Of a DNA stretch of 64,000 nucleotides, positions 8,624-16,904 are shown in pieces. Origin of the DNA: Chryseobacterium sp. PMSZPI (lineage in GTDB: Bacteria > Bacteroidota > Bacteroidia > Flavobacteriales > Weeksellaceae); the NCBI RefSeq assembly GCF_002835665.1, contig NZ_PIZV01000070.1:124001-188000 (forward strand). Reading direction: 5' to 3'. Each line of letters begins with the position of its first letter. Position 1 is the stretch's first letter. Both the position numbers and the translations under genes were made by a program. Under the pieces are notes generated by a model. It saw nothing but the letters and a program-made list of their open reading frames with translations. It did not search any database and was not told the origin of the DNA.

Positions 8624-8655
8624 TTGCAGGTATTGATTATTTAAAAATATATTTG
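8624..8655 (+). promoter_or_regulatory. Promoter that fixes the thioesterase start
   Basis: TTG at 8624-8626 and TATATTTG at 8648-8655 are 21 bases apart and fit the Bacteroidota pattern. The -7 box directly abuts an ATG at 8657. A transcript would start at about that point, so the next in-frame ATG at 8678 is the more likely start. Confidence 0.55.
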
Positions 8656-8677
8656 TATGCATAATTTAGAACCTAAA

Positions 8678-9085
8678 ATGATACACACAACACACTCAAT
8701 ACGAGTACGTTACGGAGAGACTGATCCCATGAAATATGTATACTACGGAAACTATGCCGAGTACTTCGAAATTGGAAGAGTTGAGCTCTTCCGAAGCATA
8801 GGAATGTCATACGATGAAATTGAAAACCAAGGAATTTGGCTCCCTGTTTCCGAGTATAAAATCAAATATATCCGACCTGCTTTGTATGATCAAAAATTGG
8901 AAATCCATACTTACGTCAAAAAAATTCCGGGAGTAAGAATTGAATTTGAATATGAAATTTACAATGAAGAGCATACTAAAATCACCGAAGCTTCCACTAC
9001 TCTTTTCTTTCTGGACGCAAAAACAAATAAAGTCATTAAATGTCCGGATTTTTTAATGGAACTTATTGAGGCGAATTGGAAATAA
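8678..9085 (+). CDS. Acyl-CoA thioesterase, YbgC/4HBT hotdog family
   Basis: This 135-residue single hotdog-domain protein carries the 4HBT signature RYGETDPMKYVYYGNYAEYFEIGR, including the catalytic Asp in ETD, and a typical VRIEFEYEIY strand. Such enzymes hydrolyse acyl-CoA or acyl-ACP thioesters in the cytoplasm. A longer form starting at 8657 is possible, but its start lies on the promoter -7 box. The gene is followed by a spacer rich in AACTTTAAACC words and then pheA. YbgC itself belongs to the Tol-Pal locus, which is not present here, so the substrate is left open. Confidence 0.85.
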   Translation: MIHTTHSIRVRYGETDPMKYVYYGNYAEYFEIGRVELFRSIGMSYDEIENQGIWLPVSEYKIKYIRPALYDQKLEIHTYVKKIPGVRIEFEYEIYNEEHTKITEASTTLFFLDAKTNKVIKCPDFLMELIEANWK

Positions 9086-9220
9086 GCAACAGGATCAGAT
9101 TTTAGAGACTAGAAATATGAGACCAGATAACTAGCGATCAACAACTTTAAACCTTGAACTTTAAACTTTAATTCGCACCTTTGTACCTTTATTATAACAA
9201 CACCTTATATATTACTATTT

Positions 9221-10069
9221 ATGAAGATTGCATTTTTGGGGCCTCACGCCAGTTTTACTCAGCTTGCGACAGCACAACTTTTTCCCAAGGAAGAGCTTTT
9301 ACCACAAGCAAGTATTCTGGACTGTTTTAACGCGGTGGAAAATGGAGAAGCAGTAAAAGCAGTAGTGCCTTTAGAAAACTCTATTGAAGGGACTGTTTCT
9401 ATGACGCTGGATTATTTATACAAAACCCCTTCCATTAAAATTGAAGCTGAAGCGGTAATGCCCATCGCACATCACCTGATGATCCATCCTGAGAATCAGG
9501 TAGAAAATATCGAAAGAATATATTCACACCCTCAAGCTTTAGCACAAAGCTTCCACTCTTTGGATACTCATTATAAAGGAATTCCAAGACAGGATTTTTC
9601 TTCCACAGCTGCAGCTGCAAAATTTGTTTCGGAGAATAAGGATATGAAAATTGCAGCAGTAGCCAATCAATATGCTGCCAATTTATATGGGTTAAAGATT
9701 GTAAATCGCAACATCCAGGATTTTGAACAAAACCATACCCGATTTATTATTATATCAAAACATCAGGATAGATATCAGAACGATAGTCTTGAAACGTTAA
9801 GTGAAAAGTCCGGCATGCTGATTACAATGCCTGAAGATCATCCGGGAGGGCTACATCAGGTATTGTCTGTGTTTGCATGGAGAAAGATGAATCTTAGTAA
9901 AATTGAATCCAGAACGCTTAAAACCGGGCTGGGAAATTATTTCTTCTTCATCAATGTTGTGGGTCCTTGGGAAGAAATACTTCACGGAAATGCATTAAAA
10001 GAGCTTGAATCCATCAACGCTGAAGTTGATTTTTTAGGAAACTATAAAGAATTTCTTTTGGAAAGTTAA
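9221..10069 (+). CDS. pheA: Prephenate dehydratase
   Basis: This 282-residue monofunctional enzyme of phenylalanine synthesis converts prephenate to phenylpyruvate. It starts with FLGPHASFTQLATAQLF, includes the VPLENSIEGTV segment and the catalytic NHTRFIIIS motif, and ends in an ACT regulatory domain with SKIESRTLKTGLGNYFFFINVVG, where phenylalanine would bind. No chorismate mutase domain is fused. A diverged copy of its last 33 codons lies about 1 kb downstream at 11111-11212. The 282 bases after its stop hold two perfect AT-rich hairpins rather than a classic terminator. Confidence 0.95.
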   Translation: MKIAFLGPHASFTQLATAQLFPKEELLPQASILDCFNAVENGEAVKAVVPLENSIEGTVSMTLDYLYKTPSIKIEAEAVMPIAHHLMIHPENQVENIERIYSHPQALAQSFHSLDTHYKGIPRQDFSSTAAAAKFVSENKDMKIAAVANQYAANLYGLKIVNRNIQDFEQNHTRFIIISKHQDRYQNDSLETLSEKSGMLITMPEDHPGGLHQVLSVFAWRKMNLSKIESRTLKTGLGNYFFFINVVGPWEEILHGNALKELESINAEVDFLGNYKEFLLES

Positions 10070-10178
10070 AATATTACCTAAAAAAAACAAAAAACAAAAA
10101 TAAAAGCCACCATTTTCCCTATTTCTAATAACAGTCAATAAAAAACGTTCGCTTATAAAATATTAATATTTTACATTT

Positions 10179-10210
10179 AATGGTTTCATTTACATATTAA
10201 TGAAACCATT
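10179..10210 (+). other. Perfect inverted repeat downstream of pheA
   Basis: Arms AATGGTTTCATT and AATGAAACCATT pair over 12 bases around an 8-base loop. The following TTATTTAATTGTTTTG is T-rich, so it could act as a weak terminator for pheA. Confidence 0.5.
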
Positions 10211-10219
10211 ATTTAATTG

Positions 10220-10251
10220 TTTTGTAAAAAAGATAAATATTTTTTACAAAA
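10220..10251 (+). other. Second perfect inverted repeat upstream of the first C1q-like gene
   Basis: Arms TTTTGTAAAAAA and TTTTTTACAAAA pair over 12 bases around an 8-base loop, 10 bases after the previous hairpin. Its role is unknown. It lies about 70 bases before a TATTTTTG -7 box at 10324-10331. Confidence 0.5.
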
Positions 10252-10351
10252 TTTCTAAAAATCAGACACATTTAAGCTAATAGTAAATCACTGAGATAAT
10301 TCAAAAAAAAGTGAGTAATTATGTATTTTTGCATAAATTAAAATTAGCTCA

Positions 10352-11059
10352 ATGAAAAAAACTTTACTATTAGTTTGCGTTCTTATTTTTACAATTAAAT
10401 ATGCACAAGTTGGGATTTCAACAAATGATCCTAAAGCAACTCTCGATGTAAATGGTAATGCTATGATAAGGCAGGCTCCTCAGACCAATACATTATCAGG
10501 ATATCAATTTTTGCTTCTTAATCAAAACAACTCGGAAATATCACAAATAAGTACAAGCAACATAAACTTTTCGGATTCTGTAAACCCATCTATTTATTCT
10601 GCAAAAAAAAGTAGTGGAATCAATCTTTTAGATTTAGGACTTTTCCCATCAGGGTTTAGACCAATTAATTTTACAACAGCAGAAAAAATAACAGGTGACT
10701 CTGCATTGTTCTCAGATTCGGATAGCTCTTATCAGGTCCCATCAGACGGAATATATCTCATCAGCTATACATTTCGCTATGGTACAGGCTTACAAGCATC
10801 TTTACTGGCAAATACACCCGGTATTGGTATTGTTAGAACAAGAAATGATATTGCAACGTTAATAGATAATCGTAATTTTAGTGGTGTTAATTTATCCATA
10901 ATACTCAGTTTAACAATATCTGAAACCTCCTTAAATTCATTGTATAACTTACAAAAAAATGATAAAGTTACCTTTGGTCTTACAGGGGCCGGTCTTCTCA
11001 ATCTAGGTGTATTGGATTCCAGTGTATCTTCATTTTATATTTTAAAAATATCTAATTAG
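10352..11059 (+). CDS. Secreted C1q/TNF-like beta-sandwich protein, copy A
   Basis: This 235-residue protein has a signal peptide ending near KYAQ. The N-terminal segment VGISTNDPKATLDVNGNAMIR is common in flavobacterial surface and tail-fibre-like proteins. The C-terminal half (VPSDGIYLISYTFRYGTG ... NDKVTFGL ... SSFYILKIS) reads as a C1q/TNF-like jelly roll. Function is unknown; a surface-exposed, possibly trimeric adhesin-like protein is plausible. It is a tandem paralogue of the equally long protein at 11606-12313. Its codons are more AT-rich than those of copy B. A TATTTTTG promoter box lies 20 bases before the ATG. Confidence 0.75.
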   Translation: MKKTLLLVCVLIFTIKYAQVGISTNDPKATLDVNGNAMIRQAPQTNTLSGYQFLLLNQNNSEISQISTSNINFSDSVNPSIYSAKKSSGINLLDLGLFPSGFRPINFTTAEKITGDSALFSDSDSSYQVPSDGIYLISYTFRYGTGLQASLLANTPGIGIVRTRNDIATLIDNRNFSGVNLSIILSLTISETSLNSLYNLQKNDKVTFGLTGAGLLNLGVLDSSVSSFYILKISN

Positions 11060-11110
11060 AAATTTCATTAGAATATTAACCTACTAGTTAATTTTTCTTT
11101 ATCAAAATTT

Positions 11111-11212
11111 ATGGAAGAAGTAATTCGCAAAAACATACTAAAAGAACCCGAATCCATCAACGCTGAAATTGACCTTTTAGCAAACTACAAAAAATTCTTT
11201 TCGAAAAGTTAA
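11111..11212 (+). pseudogene. Relic copy of the 3' end of pheA
   Basis: Translation gives MEEVIRKNILKEPESINAEI followed by DLLANYKKFFSKS and a stop. It aligns without gaps to the last 33 codons of pheA (WEEILHGNALKELESINAEV, then DFLGNYKEFLLES, stop at 10069). An 18-base block, GAATCCATCAACGCTGAA, is identical in both. Similarity stops shortly after the stop codon and is not evident upstream of the fragment. It is too short and lacks the catalytic and ACT regions, so it is a duplication scar, not a working gene. Confidence 0.85.
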
Positions 11213-11239
11213 ATATTAGCATCATATACATTATCGCTT

Positions 11240-11266
11240 ACACTGCCGTCATGGCAGTGTTTTTTT
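11240..11266 (+). terminator. Strong intrinsic terminator after the pheA relic
   Basis: Arms ACACTGCC and GGCAGTGT around a GTCAT loop are followed by seven T. It lies 27 bases after the relic's stop codon, where an original pheA terminator would be expected. Confidence 0.85.
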
Positions 11267-11605
11267 GCTTTACACATGGGCATTTTATACATTATTCTTA
11301 CAAATAATAAAACAATATTTAATATTGAATAATTATTATACTACATAAGCTAACAAAGACATTGAAATATTTTTTTATTAAAAATATTTCAATAAAAAGA
11401 GATTTACTATTATTTTTTATTACATTTGCCATATTAAGATTTTAAACATTATTAAACAGTAATAATATTATGCGATAATTAAACGCAAAATATAAACATA
11501 TGTTTAAAAATATTACACAATATTAATATTAAAAATAAAAAATTTATAATAGAAAGCATAATTTTTGCTATCTTTATAATCTGAAACTAATTAAAAACTT
11601 TGATC
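11267..11605. other. Very AT-rich spacer with a perfect hairpin
   Basis: This gene-free stretch precedes the second C1q-like gene. It is almost entirely A and T. It holds one perfect 14-base inverted repeat, ATTGAAATATTTTT at 11361-11374 with its complement at 11380-11393. No coding frame or clear TAnnTTTG box was found. Confidence 0.5.
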
Positions 11606-12313
11606 ATGAAAACTAAAATCTACGGCTTTATTTTAGCATGTGCAGCTTTACCTTTGTTTTCTCAAGTTGGAATTAACACTCCAAATCCCTCAGCTACTTT
11701 GGATGTTAATGGAACACTAAAAGTACGTGACACCCCAGCTGCCGCAGCTTTACCGGGTTATCAAATTCTTGCCCTTAATATGGGAAGCGATCAGGTATTC
11801 ACAGTTGATCCTCAAATTATATTTAAAGGAGCCAATACTAATACGACCCTCTACGCAGCTAAAAAAACAGCTGGAATAAGCCTCTTAAGCCTTGGACTTT
11901 TCCCTTCAGGATTTAGAGCTGTTAATTTCTTAGCAGCAGAAAGAACAATAGGCTCCGGCAGTTTATTTTCAGATACAGACAACACTTATACCATCCCTTC
12001 TGACGGAGTGTATGCAATAGGATTTACCTTCCGTTACGGAACAGGTCTGCAAGCTTCAATATTAGCCAACTCACCCGGAGTAGGAATCGTAAGAACAAGA
12101 GGAGGTGTAGCAACTACCATTGATAGCCGTGCATTCAGTGGAGCTAACCTTATCCTTTTAAGCTTAACAATTTCTGAAAGTTCGCTTAACTCGATTTATT
12201 CGTTCCAGGCAGGGGATAAAGTTTCATTTGGACTTGTAGGATCGACAGCTTTAGATGTAGGATTATTAGGATCCAGTGTTGCATCATTCTACATCTACAA
12301 AATATCAGAATAG
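11606..12313 (+). CDS. Secreted C1q/TNF-like beta-sandwich protein, copy B
   Basis: This 235-residue protein starts at the ATG at 11606; an upstream in-frame TTG at 11600 is unlikely. It has a signal peptide (ending FSQ), then VGINTNPS-like wording (VGINTPNPSATLDVNG) and a C-terminal jelly roll. It matches copy A throughout, with shared LLxLGLFPSGFR, DNTYTIPSDGVYAIGFTFRYGTGLQ and SSVASFYIYKIS segments. Function is unknown. The equal length and close spacing show tandem duplication. A hairpin terminator follows at 12342, so the gene is probably a single transcription unit. Confidence 0.77.
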   Translation: MKTKIYGFILACAALPLFSQVGINTPNPSATLDVNGTLKVRDTPAAAALPGYQILALNMGSDQVFTVDPQIIFKGANTNTTLYAAKKTAGISLLSLGLFPSGFRAVNFLAAERTIGSGSLFSDTDNTYTIPSDGVYAIGFTFRYGTGLQASILANSPGVGIVRTRGGVATTIDSRAFSGANLILLSLTISESSLNSIYSFQAGDKVSFGLVGSTALDVGLLGSSVASFYIYKISE

Positions 12314-12341
12314 TAAAAACATATTGTTAGTTATCTATATC

Positions 12342-12379
12342 ATTAATCCATCACATGTATTGTGGTGGATTAATTTTTT
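12342..12379 (+). terminator. Intrinsic terminator after C1q-like copy B
   Basis: Arms ATTAATCCATCAC (12342-12354) and GTGGTGGATTAAT (12362-12374) pair with one G-T wobble. A run of T follows to 12379. Confidence 0.75.
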
Positions 12380-12413
12380 AATGGTATTTCTTATATTTGA
12401 TAAAAACTAAAAA

Positions 12414-14657
12414 ATGAATGAACTTCTTATTATCATATTACTCGTTGTCATCGCACTCATTTTCAATAATTTAAACAATAAAATTAAAAAACTTGAAAAA
12501 GAAGTTTCGGATCTTAATGCTAAAATCAGCCCTAATACAACAGAAACTACAGTAAAACAACAAGAAAGTTCATCACAAAAAATTACAATTTCTGAACAAG
12601 TTCCCTCCAATGAAAATCAGGAGAGAAATCTCCAACAAAAAAGAAACAATGAAGAACTTCCAATACCCGAACAAAAAGACTGGCTCAGTCCTGTATTTGA
12701 ATTTTTAAAACAAAATATTCTCACCATCATTGGTATTTTCACATTAGTTCTCGGAATAGGTTACTTTGTAAAATATGCCATTGATAAAAACTGGATTGGT
12801 GAAACAGCAAGGGCAGGTATAGGATTTTGTACAGGAGCTACTATTATTCTCATAGGACATTTTCTTAGAAAAAACTATGCAACATTTTCTTCAATTATAA
12901 CAGGTGGCGGTGTTGCCGTCCTATACTTTACAGCAACCATAGCTTTTCGGGAGTACCATCTCTTTTCTCAGAATACAGCTTTTATTATTACAATTTTAAT
13001 CACTTTAGGATCTATCCTTCTCTCCTATTATTATAAGAGTGAAATATTAATGATCTTTTCATTATTGGGAGGTTTCTCTGCTCCTTTGATGATCAGTACA
13101 GGACAAAGCAATTATCCTTTTTTATTCATCTACCTTACTCTTTTAAATATAGGAATGCTGGCAATAACATTTCTTAAACAATGGAAAAGTGTGGGATGGA
13201 CAGCTTATATTTTAACTACTCTTTATTTATTTTATTTATTTTCTTGGACAATTGATAAGCCTGAATTTCTAAGTGTTGTATTTTACATCATCAGTTATAT
13301 TATTTTCTACATTTTTGCTTTACAGAATTATATCAGAAAAAATACAGTTTACACTCCGGATATATTAATGCTGGCGTTCATCAATTTCTCAAGTGTTACA
13401 GGACTTGTGTATACTTTCCATGAAATAAAATATGAACCCGTTATTGTTTTCCCTATTACTTTCGCTCTTGTTAATATGTTGTTTTTATTGAGAGAATATG
13501 GAAGAAAAGATTTCGGAACTTCTTTTTCCGTCTTTGCCGGGATAACAGTTAGCTTAATCACCATAGCCATAGCCATTCAGTGTAAAGCTCATCTTATTAC
13601 CAGCATTTGGGCAGTAGAAGCCACTTTACTTCTTTTCATCTGGAAAAAAACAGGCCACAAAATTTTCAAAACCTGTTTCTACCTTCTTTTCCCGTTGGTA
13701 GTTATAGCTCAAATTTTCACCTGGACTGAATATTTCAATGCCAAGCAACTCAGCATTGTATTCAATCCTATATTCCTGACAAGTTTAGTGACTATTATTT
13801 CTATTATAATTAGTTTATATTTATTAAAAAACAATCAGGGAGCAACAACACAAAAGCAAGGGAGCTTTTTCGAAGATTCTATTCCCCTTATCGGATATGG
13901 AGTGATCTACGTTGCAATTCTCCTGGAGATCACCTATCATATTTCAGAAATGCCCTGGTCGGCAATTACTAATATTGGGATATTATTTACTTTATTCTAT
14001 ATCTTTATATTATTACTTTTTAAAAAACAACAAAACATTGGTAAAGATCTTGAAACAAGGCTAATCTATATTTTTCTTTTGCTATTGGTAGTTAATGCAT
14101 CCGCTTCCACTTCAGCAGTCGTTACAAGTATTCTATCGAAAGAACTTAGTATCGGATTTTATTTCTGGCACCTGCTTCAGTGGCTTCCTTTTATATATGT
14201 ATGCTTCGGAATAATCCCTTCATCTGATTTTCATAAAACAAAAATATCTTACTGGATTATTTCTTCAGTTTTTACTATTATGGTAAGCTGTGACTTATAC
14301 CACTCTTATGTATTAGCCTATGCTCCGGACTTAATTCATTCATATGTAACAGAAGACCATTTCATCTCTCTTTATCTTCCTATTGTATGGACCATTCTTG
14401 CCAGCTTCTTTATTTACATTGGATTAAAAAGAAATATTCAGGAATACAATAAAATTGGATTTGCTCTCATTGGTATTATGGTCTTAAAACTTTACAGCTA
14501 TGATGTATGGCAAATGGATAATATTTCCAGAATCAGCGCATTTATTGTTTTGGGATTAATTTTATTATTGAGCTCTTTTACTTTTCAACGCCTGAAGAAT
14601 ATTATTAAGAATATGGTTGATAAGAAAGACAAAAACAAAGAGGATTTGGAGGTATAA
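12414..14657 (+). CDS. DUF2339 polytopic membrane protein
   Basis: This 747-residue protein has an N-terminal membrane helix (about 3-19), a short coiled coil (KIKKLEKEVSDLNAKI) and a Gln/Glu-rich linker to about residue 80. More than fifteen consecutive hydrophobic helices follow to near the C-terminus. The first of these (WLSPVFEFLKQNILTIIGIFTLVLGIGYFVKYAIDKNWIGE) is the recognisable DUF2339 start. A TATATTTG -7 box at 12392-12399 supports the start. The biochemical role of the family is unknown. The gene stands alone between terminators. Confidence 0.85.
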   Translation: MNELLIIILLVVIALIFNNLNNKIKKLEKEVSDLNAKISPNTTETTVKQQESSSQKITISEQVPSNENQERNLQQKRNNEELPIPEQKDWLSPVFEFLKQNILTIIGIFTLVLGIGYFVKYAIDKNWIGETARAGIGFCTGATIILIGHFLRKNYATFSSIITGGGVAVLYFTATIAFREYHLFSQNTAFIITILITLGSILLSYYYKSEILMIFSLLGGFSAPLMISTGQSNYPFLFIYLTLLNIGMLAITFLKQWKSVGWTAYILTTLYLFYLFSWTIDKPEFLSVVFYIISYIIFYIFALQNYIRKNTVYTPDILMLAFINFSSVTGLVYTFHEIKYEPVIVFPITFALVNMLFLLREYGRKDFGTSFSVFAGITVSLITIAIAIQCKAHLITSIWAVEATLLLFIWKKTGHKIFKTCFYLLFPLVVIAQIFTWTEYFNAKQLSIVFNPIFLTSLVTIISIIISLYLLKNNQGATTQKQGSFFEDSIPLIGYGVIYVAILLEITYHISEMPWSAITNIGILFTLFYIFILLLFKKQQNIGKDLETRLIYIFLLLLVVNASASTSAVVTSILSKELSIGFYFWHLLQWLPFIYVCFGIIPSSDFHKTKISYWIISSVFTIMVSCDLYHSYVLAYAPDLIHSYVTEDHFISLYLPIVWTILASFFIYIGLKRNIQEYNKIGFALIGIMVLKLYSYDVWQMDNISRISAFIVLGLILLLSSFTFQRLKNIIKNMVDKKDKNKEDLEV

Positions 14658-14770
14658 TTTGAACAAATCTTTTTATTTATAAATAAAATGTAAAACATTT
14701 TGAAATTTTATTCACATTTTATAAAAAATAACTATATTTATCACGTTTTTAACAGCTATACATTCTGACT

Positions 14771-15202
14771 ATGAAAAAATTACTCTACTCTTTTTTAATA
14801 CTGTCATCTGCAACGTTATTTGCACAACAAAATTCTTCTGTAAAGTTTGCTGTTGCCAATAATATCATTGGAACAGTAGGTATGTTCAACCTAAGAAAAG
14901 ATATTGTACAAAGTTCTAAAGCGTACACTACAGCAAATCTTCCTGCAAGTTTGAAAAAATACAGCTCTGTTTTTACAAATGGAGTTACTGAGTATAAAAT
15001 TAAAACAGGTTATGAGGGTTTAGATAGGGTATCATTAGCTAATCTTAACGGACAAAATGATATTCCTGCAGACAATCCGGTTTTCATTGAAGGCTATGAA
15101 TTTACTGATACCAATACAATGATCTACGGAGACATTCTTGGTAAAACGGAAGTTAAAGATCATAACGGTAAGAAAACCTTATTTATTTCTGCCTCCAGAT
15201 AA
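14771..15202 (+). CDS. Small secreted protein of unknown function
   Basis: This 143-residue protein has a clear signal peptide (MKKLLYSFLILSSATLFAQQ). The mature part of about 120 residues has alternating polar and hydrophobic beta-like segments and no cysteine. I recognise no domain. It is flanked by the DUF2339 gene and a bidirectional terminator shared with rarA. It is probably expressed alone from the AT-rich 110-base spacer upstream. Confidence 0.75.
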   Translation: MKKLLYSFLILSSATLFAQQNSSVKFAVANNIIGTVGMFNLRKDIVQSSKAYTTANLPASLKKYSSVFTNGVTEYKIKTGYEGLDRVSLANLNGQNDIPADNPVFIEGYEFTDTNTMIYGDILGKTEVKDHNGKKTLFISASR

Positions 15203-15214
15203 TAAAAAAATATA

Positions 15215-15245
15215 AAAAAGGATACTTCTAAACAGTATCCTTTTT
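15215..15245. terminator. Bidirectional terminator between convergent genes
   Basis: Arms AAAAAGGATAC and GTATCCTTTTT form an A/T-flanked stem that works in both directions. It lies between the stops of the secreted-protein gene and rarA. Confidence 0.82.
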
Positions 15246-15248
15246 ATT

Positions 15249-16526
15249 TTAATATTTATTATTCCACTTTTTCTTAAGTTCCTCGTAAATTTTCTTTTCT
15301 GTAGCATTATTTCCGGGCTCATACAGTTTTACTTCCTTAATCTCCGCCGGAAGAAAATCCTGATCCACAAAATTATCTTCATAGGAGTGAGCGTATTTAT
15401 ACTCCTTACCATAATCCATATCTTTCATTAATTTTGTAGGAGCATTTCTTAAGTGAAGAGGTACCGGCAAATTCCCGGTTTGTTTTACTAAGGCTAATGC
15501 TTCATTAATAGCCATATATGCAGAATTGCTTTTAGGGGAAACAGCCAAATAGATAGCCGTTTCACTAAGTATAATCCTAGCTTCCGGATTTCCTATCACA
15601 TTCACAGCCTGAAAACAATTATTGGCAATCGTTAATGCATTAGGATTTGCAAGACCAATATCTTCTGCAGCCAGGATAAGCATTCGTCTTGCTATAAATT
15701 TGATATCCTCTCCCCCGGCAATCATTCTTGCCAGCCAATAGACAGCTCCATTAGGATCACTACCCCGCATCGATTTAATAAAGGCGGAAATAATATCATA
15801 ATGCTGCTCTCCATTTTTATCATAGAGCGCCATAGTTTCCTGAAGAACTTCCAGAACATCAGCATTAATAATCTCTTCCAGATTTGAATTTTTATATTGG
15901 TTGAGAACTAATTCTACAGAATTAATCAGTTTTCTGGCATCTCCCCCCGAATATTGAATAAATGCTTCTTTTTCTAAAATTTTAAAATGAGTTCCTTCAT
16001 CTTTATTATACCTTTCAGAAGCAATATCAATTAGTTCTTCGAGTTTTTCATAGCTCAACGCTTTTAAAACATAAACCTGGCTTCGTGAAAGTAAAGCCGA
16101 AACCACTTCAAAACTGGGATTTTCTGTAGTCGCCCCGATTAAAACAATCCATCCCTTTTCTACAGCATGCAACAATGAATCTTGTTGAGACTTATTAAAA
16201 CGATGAATTTCATCGATAAATAGAATGGGTGATTTTCCTGAAAACAGATTTTGTTTTTTAGCATCATCAATCACATCCCTAACATCTTTAACTCCTGAAG
16301 AAACCGCTGAAAGCTTATAAAACTTCCTACCCGATTGTTCGGAGATAATTTCTGCGAGAGTTGTCTTCCCTGTACCCGGAGGCCCCCAAAAAATCAGGGA
16401 ATTCAAGGTATTATTCTCGATCATTTTTCGGATCGTCCCTTTTTCGCCGGTAAGATGTTCCTGCCCCAATACTTCGTCCAGGGTTTTAGGTCTTAATTTT
16501 TCGGCTAATGGAATATTTTGATTCAA
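15249..16526 (-). CDS. rarA: Replication-associated recombination protein A (RarA/MgsA), AAA+ ATPase
   Basis: This 425-residue protein carries Walker A GPPGTGKT (48-55), Walker [20 protein letters not shown] and sensor 1 ([13 protein letters not shown]). The C-terminal MgsA domain has [27 protein letters not shown] and the [13 protein letters not shown] segment. These are all diagnostic of RarA, a clamp-loader-like ATPase that acts at stalled replication forks. The gene is divergent from yidD, with overlapping 5' regions. Confidence 0.95.
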   Translation of the reverse strand: MNQNIPLAEKLRPKTLDEVLGQEHLTGEKGTIRKMIENNTLNSLIFWGPPGTGKTTLAEIISEQSGRKFYKLSAVSSGVKDVRDVIDDAKKQNLFSGKSPILFIDEIHRFNKSQQDSLLHAVEKGWIVLIGATTENPSFEVVSALLSRSQVYVLKALSYEKLEELIDIASERYNKDEGTHFKILEKEAFIQYSGGDARKLINSVELVLNQYKNSNLEEIINADVLEVLQETMALYDKNGEQHYDIISAFIKSMRGSDPNGAVYWLARMIAGGEDIKFIARRMLILAAEDIGLANPNALTIANNCFQAVNVIGNPEARIILSETAIYLAVSPKSNSAYMAINEALALVKQTGNLPVPLHLRNAPTKLMKDMDYGKEYKYAHSYEDNFVDQDFLPAEIKEVKLYEPGNNATEKKIYEELKKKWNNKY

Positions 16527-16613
16527 GATAATTTTATTTTTAAAGATAAATACTTTAGATTTCAGCGTCCTGAAACTTATAACAAAATTAAACTAATTTT
16601 CATTTTTTTACCC

Positions 16614-16621
16614 TATTTTTG
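16614..16621 (+). promoter_or_regulatory. yidD -7 box
   Basis: TATTTTTG matches TAnnTTTG exactly and ends 7 bases before the TTG taken as the yidD start. It argues against longer upstream starts. Confidence 0.55.
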
Positions 16622-16628
16622 CATTGTT

Positions 16629-16880
16629 TTGAAACTTACATTCAATAAAATCATTACATTTCCGTTGGTAATTTTGATAAAATTTTACCAGTGGTTTATT
16701 TCGCCATTACTTCCCAAAAATTGCCGCTACGAACCTACTTGCTCACATTATATGATAGAGTCTCTTCAGATTCATGGTATATTTAAAGGTTTTTGGTTAG
16801 GATTCAAAAGGATTTTAAGATGCCATCCATGGGGAGGAAGTGGTTACGATCCTGTTCCACCAAAACATAAAAATCAGTAA
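16629..16880 (+). CDS. yidD: YidD membrane protein insertion efficiency factor
   Basis: The protein is 83 residues if started at TTG 16629, close to the usual family size. It has an amphipathic N-terminus ([34 protein letters not shown]) and the C-terminal [14 protein letters not shown] motif, with all three family cysteines. YidD is a membrane-associated helper of the YidC insertase. A longer frame reaches 16518, but it would overlap the rarA start and cross the -7 box. No ATG is available, so a TTG start is the best choice. lgt follows after 24 bases and may be co-transcribed. Confidence 0.85.
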   Translation: MKLTFNKIITFPLVILIKFYQWFISPLLPKNCRYEPTCSHYMIESLQIHGIFKGFWLGFKRILRCHPWGGSGYDPVPPKHKNQ

Positions 16881-16904
16881 ACAAACTATTAAATAAAATA
16901 GAAC

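Noticed and set aside
7000-8660. Possible oriC beside dnaA
   Set aside because: No cluster of DnaA boxes (TTATCCACA or close variants) and no repeated AT 13-mers were seen in either flank, so an origin call is not supported.
10352-12313. Prophage tail-fibre genes
   Set aside because: The N-terminal wording is shared with some phage fibres, but signal peptides are present and no other phage gene is nearby.
16518-16628. N-terminal extension of YidD from 16518
   Set aside because: It overlaps the rarA 5' end, crosses an exact -7 box and adds 37 residues not expected in the family.
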